Shown piece by piece: positions 43,527-54,881 of a DNA stretch of 64,000 nt. A program made the position numbers and the translations under genes. The notes below the pieces were generated by a model. It did no database searches, was not told the origin of the DNA, and saw nothing but the letters and a program-made list of their open reading frames with translations. Source of the DNA: Abelmoschus esculentus (lineage: Eukaryota; Streptophyta; Magnoliopsida; Malvales; Malvaceae). The stretch spans positions 11,358,501 to 11,422,500 of the forward strand of contig JAUCBN010000035.1 of NCBI GenBank assembly GCA_035048815.1, given 5' to 3'. Numbering within the stretch: the first letter of the stretch is position 1; every line of letters starts with the position of its first letter.

Positions 43527-46500
43527 TGTAACATCCCGATTTTGGGGTTAGTAGTTTGGGTATTAGTTAGGAGAATTCGATTCGGGTCGAATCGGGTTCT
43601 CCGGTTCGTTATTCCGGGGAAATATAAAATGGGAATATTTTTAATTAGAATAGTAATAATTTTGGAATATGGTTTAAAAATATTAAAAAGATGTTCCAAA
43701 ATTAAAACAAAGTAATTTGAACTTTATATTGATTTTTTTAACTATGCTTAATTATGCATGAGTGACCAATTTGTAATTTTTGGAAAATTGGAGGACTTAA
43801 TTGGTGATTTTCGAAAATAGTTGTTTTAGTGACTAAATTGAAAAGCAAGCTAAACTTAGAATCCTTAGAGGTCCATAAACCCAATTTAATTTTTAATAAT
43901 AATTTATTCACCAAAATGCTTTTTTATTATTTTAATTAAAGATGATAATCATTTTCTCCCAAAACTACCTTTTTTCTCTCATTTTCTCTCCATTTTCCTT
44001 CATCTTTTTTCTTCAATTCCTTGCTGATTTTTGCATCTTTTTCTACAAATATTACATCATTTTAATCATCTCTCCATTCTTTACAAAATCTAACCATCAA
44101 TTTTATCAAATCAACACCAAATGGCAAGGAATCAAGAAGAGGAAACTTCATCTTTTTGGTGAATAGATCTCAAAGGTAATTTACCGGATTTTTAACTCTT
44201 TTCTAAGGTTCTTTATTGAAATTCCCAAGTATTAGGTTGCTAATCTTTGAATAAAACTTAATTCTATGTTTTCAATGTTAGATCTAATGATTTTGTGAAT
44301 GTTTTTGCGAAATCTTTTTAGATCTCATTCAATGCTGAAATTAGATGGATTTAGTTATGATAATATGTCAATTAAATATTAATTGAGTCTTCATTTGATG
44401 GCACATTAATTTAATCCTGGAATAATGCAATCGGTGTTGTTTTAAGGTGATTTTCGGTTGTTTTAGGGGCTGTTTTAGATGTTTTAATGTTGCTGGAGGT
44501 ATAAGGATGGTTTAGATGTGTTTTTGGTTCATAATTGAAGTGGATTAGATGTTAGAATCATTAGGTTTTGGGATGATGTTGTTCGGATGCATTTCGGCTT
44601 AGTTTTCGATAATTTTGTGGAGGTTTGATGTGGCTGCTGGTTTGAGCATGTTATGATGTGAATATGCTCTATTTTTAATGATTTAGAGGTAGTGTAAGAA
44701 GGTGCATAAGTGGCTGGTGCATTGGCGTTGCCATCGGAGCATCGGCGAGGGATCGTTTGGCTTGTCAGTGAGTGTTTTTCGAACTTAAAGTGAATCGTAT
44801 TGGTACGGTTCTGTTTGGGGGACTATGGAAGAGTGTGAAAACATTCCATAGTTTAAGAGTAAGTGAAGTAAATATTTTTGATATATTAACATGAGCTTCG
44901 GCTACATTCGGTAAAGACATTGATGTTGGTAATGCAATGAGAATTTTGGAAATACATAAACATGATTTTGAATTTGTGTATGCATGAGATAATTGCTGAA
45001 AATGAATGGTTTAAAAAAACATACATTGTTAAGGAAAACATGGAAAATGAATTTGGAATATATGTGGTTATTTGCCTTCAAATTAAAGGTGCCATTGGGC
45101 ATGACTTTCGGTTCATTTGTTGAGCACATTATGGATGCATTGTGAGCTGAAAATGAATTGGAATATTATGTTGTTATTTGCCTTGAAATTGATGGTGCCA
45201 TTGGGCATGACATTTGGTTCATTTCTAAACATATTATCCATGCATTATGAGCAGCAAATTATCATGCACATTTGATTATGATATTGGCTTAGTGACACTA
45301 ACTTTAGATTCGAATACGAATGACATGTCATTAGGATTGTCTTAAGTGCACTATAAACATTATTGAGAATAAAGAATATTGCCTACACGTAACAAGGGTG
45401 ACATTGTGTCCAATCGTGCGTGGTAGTGCTATAATGGTGACTTCGTGTCATTTCAATGGTGACTTCGTATCATGTCAATGCTGACTTGGTGTCATGTCAA
45501 TGGTGACTTTGTGTCATGACGAGACTAATGGTCTATAACAATGGATCCGTGTATTCGGTGAACTTAAGGTTCACAATAAGTGATCACTAGAAGCCAATAT
45601 GCATACATTGGATTAAAAGAGAACATTGTGTATCATTCATGAAATGTATTGATAATGTTGAACATACTCAAGAAAGTGATTTGATATTATAGACATGGAC
45701 GTAGAATGTTAAGCATGCATGTCTTTAATGATGCATTGCAAACTATGGTTTCATTATGGTTTTAAAAAGATGCATCGATGATCTTGTGTAGAGCTTCCTC
45801 ACTAAGCATGTTTTCTTAGGCTCTCTTTTCATCTTTGCAGAATAATAAAGGCACTCGGGACTACATTCAGAGCAAAGAAACCAAGGGGAAATGTTACTTC
45901 AAATTCGGTATGTTTTGACAAATAAGTTGGGGCATGGTAATATGTAAACCCAACCAATGTGAGGAGTGTGAACTTAGACTTTGGTTTACGTTGAAATAAG
46001 ACCTTTGTTGCTTAATTGTTAATTATTGGACTATGGTATTGTTTGGATTGTTGAAACATGTACTTGCATAATTGTTATGTTTTTAATCATCTTCTAGAAA
46101 ACATGCCTATAGTTTGATTGATGTCCGTGACGTTGTTAATCATGTGTTATAAGTTGTTAATTATGCCTAGGACTTATGCATTTAGTGGTAGTTATTGACG
46201 GTTGTGTCTGATCCGAAGATGTTCACTTAGTGTGATGGAATTTTTAGGTTCCAGACCTAAAGTTTCGAAACCTTAAGGAAGGTTTCGAAACCTTTGCCAA
46301 ACAGTTTCGAAAGCTTCAGGAAGGTTTCGAAACCTTGCAGGCAATTTCAATTTTGGAAAGTTACTGGACGCGAAAAGTTTCGAAACCTTCAGGGAAGTTT
46401 CGAAACCTTTTACAAAAAGTTTCGAAACCTTTATGAAAGGTTTCGAAACCTTTGGCTGCTAGAAATTGATAGTTGTTGAAAATTGCATTTTAGTCCCGAA

Positions 46501-47018
46501 TATCTTTCTTTGTGCAATTGAGGTATCTACAGATGTTATTTTGAGCTGAAATTTCACATGAATGCATAAAGTTGATTTAATTTCTATATGGTTAACTCAA
46601 TTTGGATGAAGTCCTTATAATTTGAAAGATTTACATTTTGGTCCCTAAATTAGAGAAACATGCAATTGATGATGTTAGAATGATCTGTTTGACTTGAAAT
46701 TTACCTTGAAGGATACTTGTGTGTTTAATTGAACTTTTATGAAAATAATTTCTACTTTGTTATTAGAATTTAAAAGTTTTACGTTTTAGTCCTTAACTTA
46801 CTTAAGTGTTTAATCAGATGTTTGTTTATGATCGGATTGTTTCCGTTAATGCCTTGTATGAGACCTCCACATATAGGAATACAATTATGCATCTAGAAGA
46901 AAAAAAATATAACGGTTTTAGGGTTGTTTATCAAATCGGACCTTCGCGGGTTTGGTTTGATATTCCCCGTGTAACCCATTAGTGTCGGTTCCGTCTAGGC
47001 CGGGCTAAGGGGGTTACA
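43527..47018 (+). repeat. Solo LTR of a Tekay-type element
   Basis: The 3492-bp LTR runs TGTAACATCCCGATTTTGGG to GGGGGTTACA and is co-linear with the LTRs of the complete element in reverse orientation. Perfect TTGAG duplications on both sides show it is a solo LTR from unequal recombination. It has a GGTTTCGAAACC cluster at 46260-46460 and about four 22-bp units near 45424-45517. It is inserted in the second tandem array. Confidence 0.9.
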
Positions 47019-47960
47019 TTGAGCATTAGAATTCTTCATTAGATCATGCTTATTCGACAGTATCGCACTTGGATCGGACATTAAGGTTTATCATCAGATC
47101 GTGTCTCTCTCATAGTGTTGCGGTTAGATTAGACCTCAAAACTTTCAGTATTTGATCTCAATTCTCTGATAGTGTTTTACGTGGATCAAATATTATACCT
47201 CGTCTCGTCGGCAATGTTGTAGATTGATCAGATAGAAAGTCATTGTTGTAGCTTATCGAGCGTCAGAACTCATCGCCAAATCTCGCTTCTTTGGTAGTGT
47301 TGCGGCTAGATCAGACATTAGAATTTTCAACATTCGATCTCGCTTCTCTGGTAGTGTTGTAGGTGGATCAAATGTTGTGCCCCATATCTTCAACAGTGTT
47401 GTAGATGGATCAGTTGGAACGTCAGTGTTACAGCTTAATCCAGCGTCAGAACTCATTGCCAGATCTCGCTTCTTCGGTAGTGTAATAGTTAGATCAGAAA
47501 TCAAGCCTCATCGTCAAATCGTGTCTCTCCGATAGTGTTGAGACTAGATCAAACCTTAGAGCTTTCAGCATTCGATCTCTCTTCAACGACATTGTTTTAG
47601 GTGGATCAAATGTTATGCCCCATCGCGTCGGTAGTGTTATAGATGGATCAAATAGAACGTCAGTGTTGTAGCTTAATCGAGCGTCAAAACTCATCGTTAG
47701 ATCTCGCTCCTTCTCCAATGTAGCAGTTAGATCAGATATCAAAGCTTGTTGTCAAATCGTATCTCTCCGATAGTATTGCGTCTAGATTAGATATCAGAAT
47801 TTTCAGCATTTAACCTCGCTTCTCTGGCAGTGATATAAGTGGATCAAATGTTGTACCCTATCTCATTGACAGTGTTTGAGGTGGATTAAGATTTGCAGAC
47901 CTTGCTTCTCTGGCAGTGTTACAGCCAGGTTAAGTCTTTACTAGAAGTAGTAGCTCCATC
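47019..47960. repeat. Tandem array, ~239-bp higher-order unit
   Basis: The block ending GGTGGATCAAAT recurs near 47143, 47326, 47562 and 47801 (spacing about 183, 236, 239). Each unit is built of ~60-bp variants of TCGCTTCTCTGGTAGTGTTG plus TAGATCAGA. The minus strand is open for ~80 codons per unit in places (SDLTATLPKKRDLAMSSDA-like), which I read as a by-product of the periodicity. Confidence 0.75.
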
Positions 47961-48085
47961 AACATAGTTATAACTCAAGTTTTGTGCAATCGTCTCCAAC
48001 GGATCGCCAGTTTTAAAGATTTTGCTGACAAAGGCAATGGGGTAGATCAAACAAAAGCTCAAAAACAAGAAGCAGTGGCTAAAAA

Positions 48086-48170
48086 GAACATCAACCTTAC
48101 CAAAAGAACTCAAACTTACCAAAAAAAGCCTCAACCTTACCAAAAAAATATCAACCTTACCAAAGAAGAT
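48086..48170. repeat. Short tandem repeat ATCAACCTTACCAAAA
   Basis: Four units of about 20 bp lie just upstream of the PPT. Confidence 0.7.
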
Positions 48171-48237
48171 ACCTAAAACCATACCAGAATAAATGTATTA
48201 TTCTTTATCTTTACCCTATTGTTGTTATAAAACAATG

Positions 48238-48253
48238 TGCAAAGAGGGGCAAC
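48238..48253 (+). other. Polypurine tract of the Tat-like element
   Basis: TGCAAAGAGGGGCAAC precedes TGTAATAACCC at 48254. This is the usual form in Tat/Ogre-type elements. Confidence 0.65.
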
Positions 48254-49662
48254 TGTAATAACCCATTTTATTCAAAATCCAAAAATTTTATTTCTTTCAA
48301 CCCAAATAAAATAGAAGCCCCATATAATAACCTACTCAACCCATTACCAAATTAACCCAATCCAACATAAACTCTAATTATACAATAACCATAATATCCC
48401 TAACCCTTGCAGTTGTCATCGTCGCCCCTTGTGTTGATAGATCTGGCTCATGGACGCTATGCACAGCGATTTGAATATCGCGTGGTTGTCACGCACTCCC
48501 TCATTGACCCGTTCGACTAGCCACCACCCAAGTCAACTGCATCACCCTTCTAACGCACCGATCTGCAAAAATGAAAAAAGAAATATTAGATCTATAGATG
48601 GAGATTAAAACATGATATTTTTACTTTATTTTAAATGTAATCAAGGGTTATAAAAGATCCAACAAATGATGTAATTGTTTACACGGATTTTCGAATGAAC
48701 TAGAAGTAAAAATATTCGAAACAAAAATACAAACATCGAAGCAAAAACAGAAAAGCAGATCCAGAAGAAAAATCGAAAAGAAAAAAGGTAGAAAAAATAC
48801 CTATATTCGAATCCTCGTTTGTAGATCTACGCTTCTAGGCTCACTTTTTTCGGAAATCCGAGTTTGAATTCGGTTTCCTTGCATTGAGATCTTTCAAAAA
48901 GTATGCTCCTTTTCCATTTTCGGTCTCCGGTACAGCGACTGGTGCAACGGTCGATGATGGTGCATGACGGTCGACGAGTCTAGCTGCCACTGGAGTTTCA
49001 GAGAGCATAAAAGCTATGGTTTTATTTCTAATGAAAGAAGCTCGAAATAAAAATATGGAGAAATAAAGTTATTTAACCTGCAAGCAAAACGATACTGTTT
49101 TGGTGCCTGATTAAGGACCCCAAATGACGTCGTTTCAAGGATGGAGCTCTGTAAACCGATCCAATATTAGACCCAAATCCGTGCTTAACCCGATAAAAAG
49201 GGGAAATTACGCATGCAGTCCTCGCATTTTAGTATCCTTCTAGTTTTGGCTTTCCGTGTTTTTTTATATTCGATTTGGTCACTATTTTTGCTATATTGGT
49301 CACATAAGTTCCATTTTGTTCGATTTTAACCCCTAATTTCATTATTTTTTACCTTGTAATTTTTTTGCAGATCGGTCACTGGAACTGTTTATTATTTATT
49401 ATTGTTATTATTTTAATTTTTACATTATTATTTTCTAGTTATCTTATGTTTTATTTTGCAGATACATTTTAAAAAATATTTGGGGATCACACTTCTAAAC
49501 TAAGCTGAAATTATATTTTTGTTCATAGGAAATATTTTGTAACCGATAGGTGCCAATTTTGGGCGTTGTGGGGGTGTTCATCCTTCCTCACGTGCAACAG
49601 ACTCCCAGATCCAACTTTGGTTCGAAGACTCAATTTTGGTGTTCCAATTACACCGTAAAAAA
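48254..49662 (+). repeat. Tat/Ogre-like LTR
   Basis: It starts TGTAATAACCCATTTTA after a PPT. Its last ~460 bp match 37869-38368. The PBS-like TTGGTGGTGACTCC follows at about 49664, so this LTR is bounded by both a PPT and a PBS, as in a tandem or recombined LTR. The exact 3' boundary is uncertain by about 15 bp. Confidence 0.6.
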
Positions 49663-49663
49663 G

Positions 49664-49680
49664 ATTGGTGGTGACTCCCA
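49664..49680 (+). other. PBS-like site after the Tat-like LTR
   Basis: TTGGTGGTGACTCCCA resembles the tRNA-Arg-type PBS of Tat-lineage elements. The other copy, near 38334, reads TTGGTGACGACTCCCC. Confidence 0.5.
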
Positions 49681-49699
49681 AACCAATTCCGATGATTAC

Positions 49700-51714
49700 A
49701 TAAATGACCAAATATAAATATATTTAATATATATAATATTTAATATATAATAATCGGTTAATTCAACGATTTCAAACTGAATTAATCTATAAGCAAAATT
49801 TTCAATAAAAATTTAATCATTAATCAAATTTATCTAAAATTAATCGATCAAATTAATCAAAATAAATTTGAATCGATCTTAATTCGGTTAAAACCAAATA
49901 ATGCACAACCCCTACTAGTTAGAGGTTGGACTTACTTCCTAATTGTCCCTTGTCCAAGCCCTAAATGCAATTTATATTTCCTATTTTTTTATAAATAAGA
50001 TGATGATACATATTATAATGATAATACTATTTATTAAATAAAAATTATACGAAAAGTATACAAGAAAACAATTTTTACCACATTTGACCTTATATGATTG
50101 GGATCAGTGATAGAACTTGAAAAAAAGTTTCAGAGATAACTTAATTTTTTTAATAGAGATTAAAAGTAAAATTTTTAGAAAAAAATTGAGGGGTTTTATT
50201 TTTTTTCCAAAAAAATCGATTATTGTTATTTTTAAAAATTTTGAGAAGGAACTTATAAAAATTATAAGAGGAATTTAATTAAAATTAAAAAGTAAAATTT
50301 AATATGAATTAAAAAAACGTGGAGGCTAAATTAAATATTTCAAAAATATAAAGCGTTAAAATCTATTTTTATAAAATTTTGGAGACCGATACCCTTATAT
50401 AACCTCACTTGTTCCGCCCCTGAATTTGGGACCTCGGAAATGCATTTAGAACCATTATAAGGGCATCTCGACAGCTGCTTTATCGGTAGAGGTGCTCATA
50501 AATTCATTATTGAGTTTTAATAGAATTTAAAGATTAGAATTTAATTCTGTTCAGTTAATTATTTTTTATAAAAATATGTCTGATTAATAAAATAAATTAA
50601 GGTTATTTTAGTTTAGAATTTTATTTTTATAAAATTAGAAAACACATTTATTTAATAAAAATGAAATTTCAAAAACAGAAATAGTAAAAATATGTTTGTA
50701 TGTAGTTTTTCAAAATAAAAATGAATAAAGAGTTACATATTACAAAATTAAATTAAAATATATTTATTAAAATTATTAGCATTATTAAAAATAAAATATA
50801 ATTAAATAAACCAAAATTCCAAAGTTTTCATTAGAAGAATTCAAACCCAAGTTAGATAGAGTTCAAATTTAAAAATCATCATTTTCAGTTTCACTTTTTT
50901 AAAAAAAAAAATCCATGAAAATAGTTAAATAGATAATAGAGTTGTTAGGTTTCATACAGACAGTATCTTACTTTTATTGTTATTAACTTTTATACATCAA
51001 GAGAGTAAAGATTTAGCTAAAAAACATTGTCAAATATGTAAAGTTTTATTTAGTTTACGGAGACATATATTATTAATCGTTATAACATTCAAATAAGTAA
51101 TTAAAAAATATTCTAGGCAATAAACTCAACTTTCATAAGATTTGAATATTTGCTGCATCTTCTTGTCTTGATCATTGCTACCTTGTTTTATTTGCATTTA
51201 GTTTTGATAATCACTATCAGACGAATACTTGTTCACCAACTTTTAATTATGATTGCTTCATATATATTAATTTAATCTTTGTAGGTTCGATATTCTATTC
51301 TATTATTTTATTATTTGATCATTCTTACTCTAAATTGTATATATATTTCGCAAGTATAAAAAACATAATAATAGACTATTAATAGAATAAAACGAGTCGT
51401 ATAATCAAAAATCAAGAATTCGCCCTCACCTATGATCGTAACATGTAATAATTTGGTAATAATTTGGGTGATTTGTTGTTTTATAGAAACTTAAGGATTT
51501 CTTGGAATCATGATGTTGTTGTGTGTCATGTGAGCTTTTGTGTGTTCGAGTCATTTTGTATTTTGGGATTTGAATATGAGAGTATTACAATACCATTTTA
51601 AAATAGGTTAAATTTATGTTTTTGACGTTATGTATTTCTGAATATTATTGGAAGGTATTTGAGATATTTTAAGTACAAAGCATACGTTCATTATATTGTA
51701 ATCCTAGGTTATTG
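49700..51714. other. Unclassified AT-rich region
   Basis: About 2 kb without a supported gene. It has long A/T runs. The stretch at 51280-51350 weakly resembles an Athila-like LTR end (GGTTCGATATTC, ATTTTATTATTTGATCA, CGCAAGTAT). It may contain old MITEs or LTR remnants that I cannot delimit. Confidence 0.4.
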
Positions 51715-51898
51715 AAATTAACAGAATACTCTAGTGGTTTGGTGCTTATCATTCTAGGCTTTAAGATGATCTTTAGCCATCCTTTTACAAGGTTTTATAT
51801 AGCCATTAAGAATAACAAACTAACACTTTTAGTTTAGCTTGTTAAACCTTGTGGGCCATGCACAGCTCATCATCCTAACTAACCTCCTTTCTCAATAT
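51715..51898 (-). repeat. Copia-2 LTR, left copy
   Basis: It is nearly identical to 60173-60355 (AAATTAACAGAATACTCTAG ... CTCCTTTCTCAATAT). With the minus-strand coding between, this is the 3' LTR. The exact termini are unclear because the ends are not a plain TG...CA. Confidence 0.65.
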
Positions 51899-51971
51899 TC
51901 ACTAATCTTCATTGAGTTCTTCAATTTGTTCTTCACCTGATATCAACAGGGAACACCTTTAACATGATTCT
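51899..51971. other. Short segment between copia-2 LTR and copia-1 LTR
   Basis: Probably the last internal bases of copia-2 before its 3' LTR, cut by the insertion of copia-1. No clear PPT is visible. Confidence 0.35.
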
Positions 51972-53428
51972 TGTTGGGACCGCCAACACACCCCATGACG
52001 CAGCAGAACAAAATTACGACGGTCTTTCCAGTGATCTATGTACGTTTAATCCAAAATCGGAAGAAAGAGATACGATGACTTACATTGAGTTCCTTGATAA
52101 GCAGCAAAAAACAATAATTGGATTTACGACAATCACGATCGTTCAACAATTTGAATCTTTAGCCTCCATGAATATCGTCTCGGCCTCTACTCAGTTCACC
52201 CGGTTTATAGAGCAAATTCTCGAAAAAACTATTTTTCGTGATTCTAGGGTTTAGGAATTTAGAATTCTCTATTGTGGCTGCTAGACCAAAGATCCTTTAT
52301 ATAGGTGTAACCCTAGGTATAAGAGTTGGATTCTGAATCTGTTTATAGGAAATAATTACTTTAATTATTTCCTTAAATTTCGGAATCTATATTTAATTCG
52401 AACTTAAAAGGGATATAATTTCTTTAATTATATCCTTTATTTAAAATTCAGGATTAAATATAATCTACTTATACTTATATTTTTCCTCCATTTTTGCTCC
52501 ATTTTAACCATTGGGTGTGACCCTGTAGACTCATTATAACGTCAGTAATAATATTAGAACAATTTTAATATTACAAACAATGAGTGACATTTAGAAATAT
52601 ATCATTGTCATCTAAGTTACAAGAGATCATGATTCGATGTATCATGTCCGTGACGAACTATCTTAATGTATTATATCCTTTTGTCCTTTTATATCTTTAA
52701 TAGGCATAAGTCTTGTAATAGGCACACTTGTATAGCCTATTTTAATGTTTCTTGATATCTAGAGTGGACTACTTTTAATGAATAATTTGTGATATCTCAT
52801 ATCAACATATTCAAGCATGGCCATGCATTTCTAGTCTCACTCAATCAAGTGGCCTTTGATATATTTTCCTATTATGTAGGAAGGACAAATTCTATCTTGA
52901 TCATTCATATCTCACTAAATACATTGTAATAGGTCAAATGTCAGTTTTTGTAGTGTAACTAATTACGAGACACGTTTAACTGCATCAAAACATAAAACAA
53001 CATATGTTAAGATAATAATAATCTCAAGTCTAAGGATCATACATATAATTGTCACTATGAACAATATTGTGACTATCACATAATAATCTAAGATATATGC
53101 TCATAGTGGGTCAATCCAATATATTATTCTCTACTAATATATTCATGTATTAATTCTGACATCTCTATGTCAATGACAACTCTTTGTCATCAATTAATCA
53201 CATGTTAGTCTTAAGTATATTATTATTGTCCATATCGATAATAATACTTGACTAAGGATCTTTTAATAATACATTTATTATTGTTTAGACCTTATTGTTT
53301 CTCAGTTTATGTTATACATTGACACATATATCTGAAAACAACAATGACAATATCCTTATTCAATAAAATTGGTAAATAAAAGTATCTTTATTATCATCAT
53401 ACGATTGGTCTTTGGGCATACTCTAACA
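51972..53428 (-). repeat. 3' LTR of copia-1
   Basis: The 1457-bp LTR begins TGTTAGAGTATGCCC (minus strand) and ends GGTCCCAACA. The PPT GTGCTAGTGGGAGAT adjoins it at 53429-53443. The LTR copies at 28800-30300 are of this family. Confidence 0.8.
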
Positions 53429-54880
53429 ATCTCCCACTAGCACTAAGACCAATCACTTACATATCTAATACCGAATGACTCATTGTGACGATCATGCTTT
53501 TGTTGCGTCAGAGACTTCGTCAAGGGATCAACAATGTTATCATCCGTGTGTACTCTACATATTTTCACATCTCCTCGATCTATGATCTCTCGAATGAGAT
53601 GGAAGCATCTAATAATATGTTTGGATCGTTGATGAGATTTGGTTTCCTTTGCTTGTGCAATGGCTCCATTTTTGTCACAACAGAGTTCTATAGTATCTGA
53701 TATGCTTGGAACAACCCCTAGCTCGAATATGAACTTTTTGATCCAAACAACTTCCGTTGCTGCTTCGCTGGCTGCAATATACTCAGCCTCTATCGTAGAA
53801 TCAGCTACTGTATCTTGCTTAGAATTTTTCCATCTTACAACACCTCCGTTAAGACAAAATATAAATCTAGACTGCGATCTTGAGTCATCCTTGTCTGTTT
53901 AGAAACTAGCATCAATATAACCTTTATACTAAGCTCTTCTTTGCCTCCATAGGCAAAAAATGTATCCTTAGTTCTTCTCAAGTACTTAAGGATGTTTTTG
54001 ACTGCTACCTAGTGACTTTCACCAGGATTTACCTGATATCGACTTGTCATGCTTAAGGCATACGATACATCTGGTCGAGTACATATCATGGCATACATGA
54101 TAGAACCAATAGCCGAAGCATATGGGATCTTACTGATTCGTTCTCTTTCTTGTGGAGTTGAAGGACACATTTCCTTCGAAAGAGATATACCATGTCTTAT
54201 AGGTAAGAATCCTTTCTTGGATTCTTCCATATTGAATCTTTTCAGGATTTTTTCTATATATGTACTTTAACTCAGACCTAGAAGTCGTCTAGATCTATCT
54301 CTATAGATCTTAACCCCTAAGATATATGTTGCCTCACCCAAATCTTTCATATAGAAACAACTACTTAACCAAGTCTTAACTTACTGTAAGGTAGGTATGT
54401 CATTTCCTATAATAAGTATGTCATCTACATACAAGATCAGGAAAGAAACAATGCTCCCACTTGTCTACTTGTAAACACAAGGCTCATCTTCGTTCTTGAT
54501 ATAACCAAACTCTTTGATCGCATCATTAAAACGAAGATTCCAGCTTCAAGAAGCTTGCTTTAGTCCATAAATGGACCTTTGTAGCTTACAAACCTTTCTA
54601 GCATTTTCTGGAGTGGTAAAACCTTCTAGTTGTATCATATATACATCCTCTTCAAGTTTTCCATTAAGGAAAGTGGTTTTGACGTCCATTTGCCAGATTT
54701 CATAATCATGGAATATAGCTATAGCAAGTAAAATCTAGATGAATTTAAACATAGCTATAGGGGAGAAAGTTTTGTCATAGTCAATACCATGAACCTGTCA
54801 AAAACCTTTAACAACTAGTCGCCCCTTGTATGTTAGTACATTTCCATCCATGTCGGGTTTTTTTTGAAAACCCATTTACA
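53429..54880 (-). pseudogene. pol: Copia-1 RT and RNase H, truncated
   Basis: Minus-strand RT starts at the truncation point 54880 with CKWVFKKKPD, then LVVKGF, IWQMDVKTTFLNGKLEEDVY, SIYGLKQAS and YVDDILIIGN (about 54405-54435), all Ty1/copia RT motifs. MKDLGEATYILGVKIYRD and the intact stretch 54230-54009 (YASAIGSIMYAMICTRPDVS) follow, then RNase H with many stops. The PPT and 3' LTR follow directly. The 5' part was removed by the Tekay LTR starting at 54882. Stops lie at several Gln-like positions. Confidence 0.8.
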
Positions 54881-54881
54881 C

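Noticed and set aside
43942..44166. 74-codon hydrophobic ORF in the solo LTR
   Set aside because: It lies in an AT-rich LTR stretch shared with all Tekay-type LTRs and is not conserved as a frame.
47982..48176. 64-codon Gln/Lys-rich ORF before the Tat-like PPT
   Set aside because: The second half is the ATCAACCTTACCAAAA short tandem repeat. No start context or homologue is recognised.
49700..51714. Possible host gene in the longest element-free stretch
   Set aside because: No ORF over about 60 codons with coding character, no splice-consistent exon chain and no recognisable protein motif.
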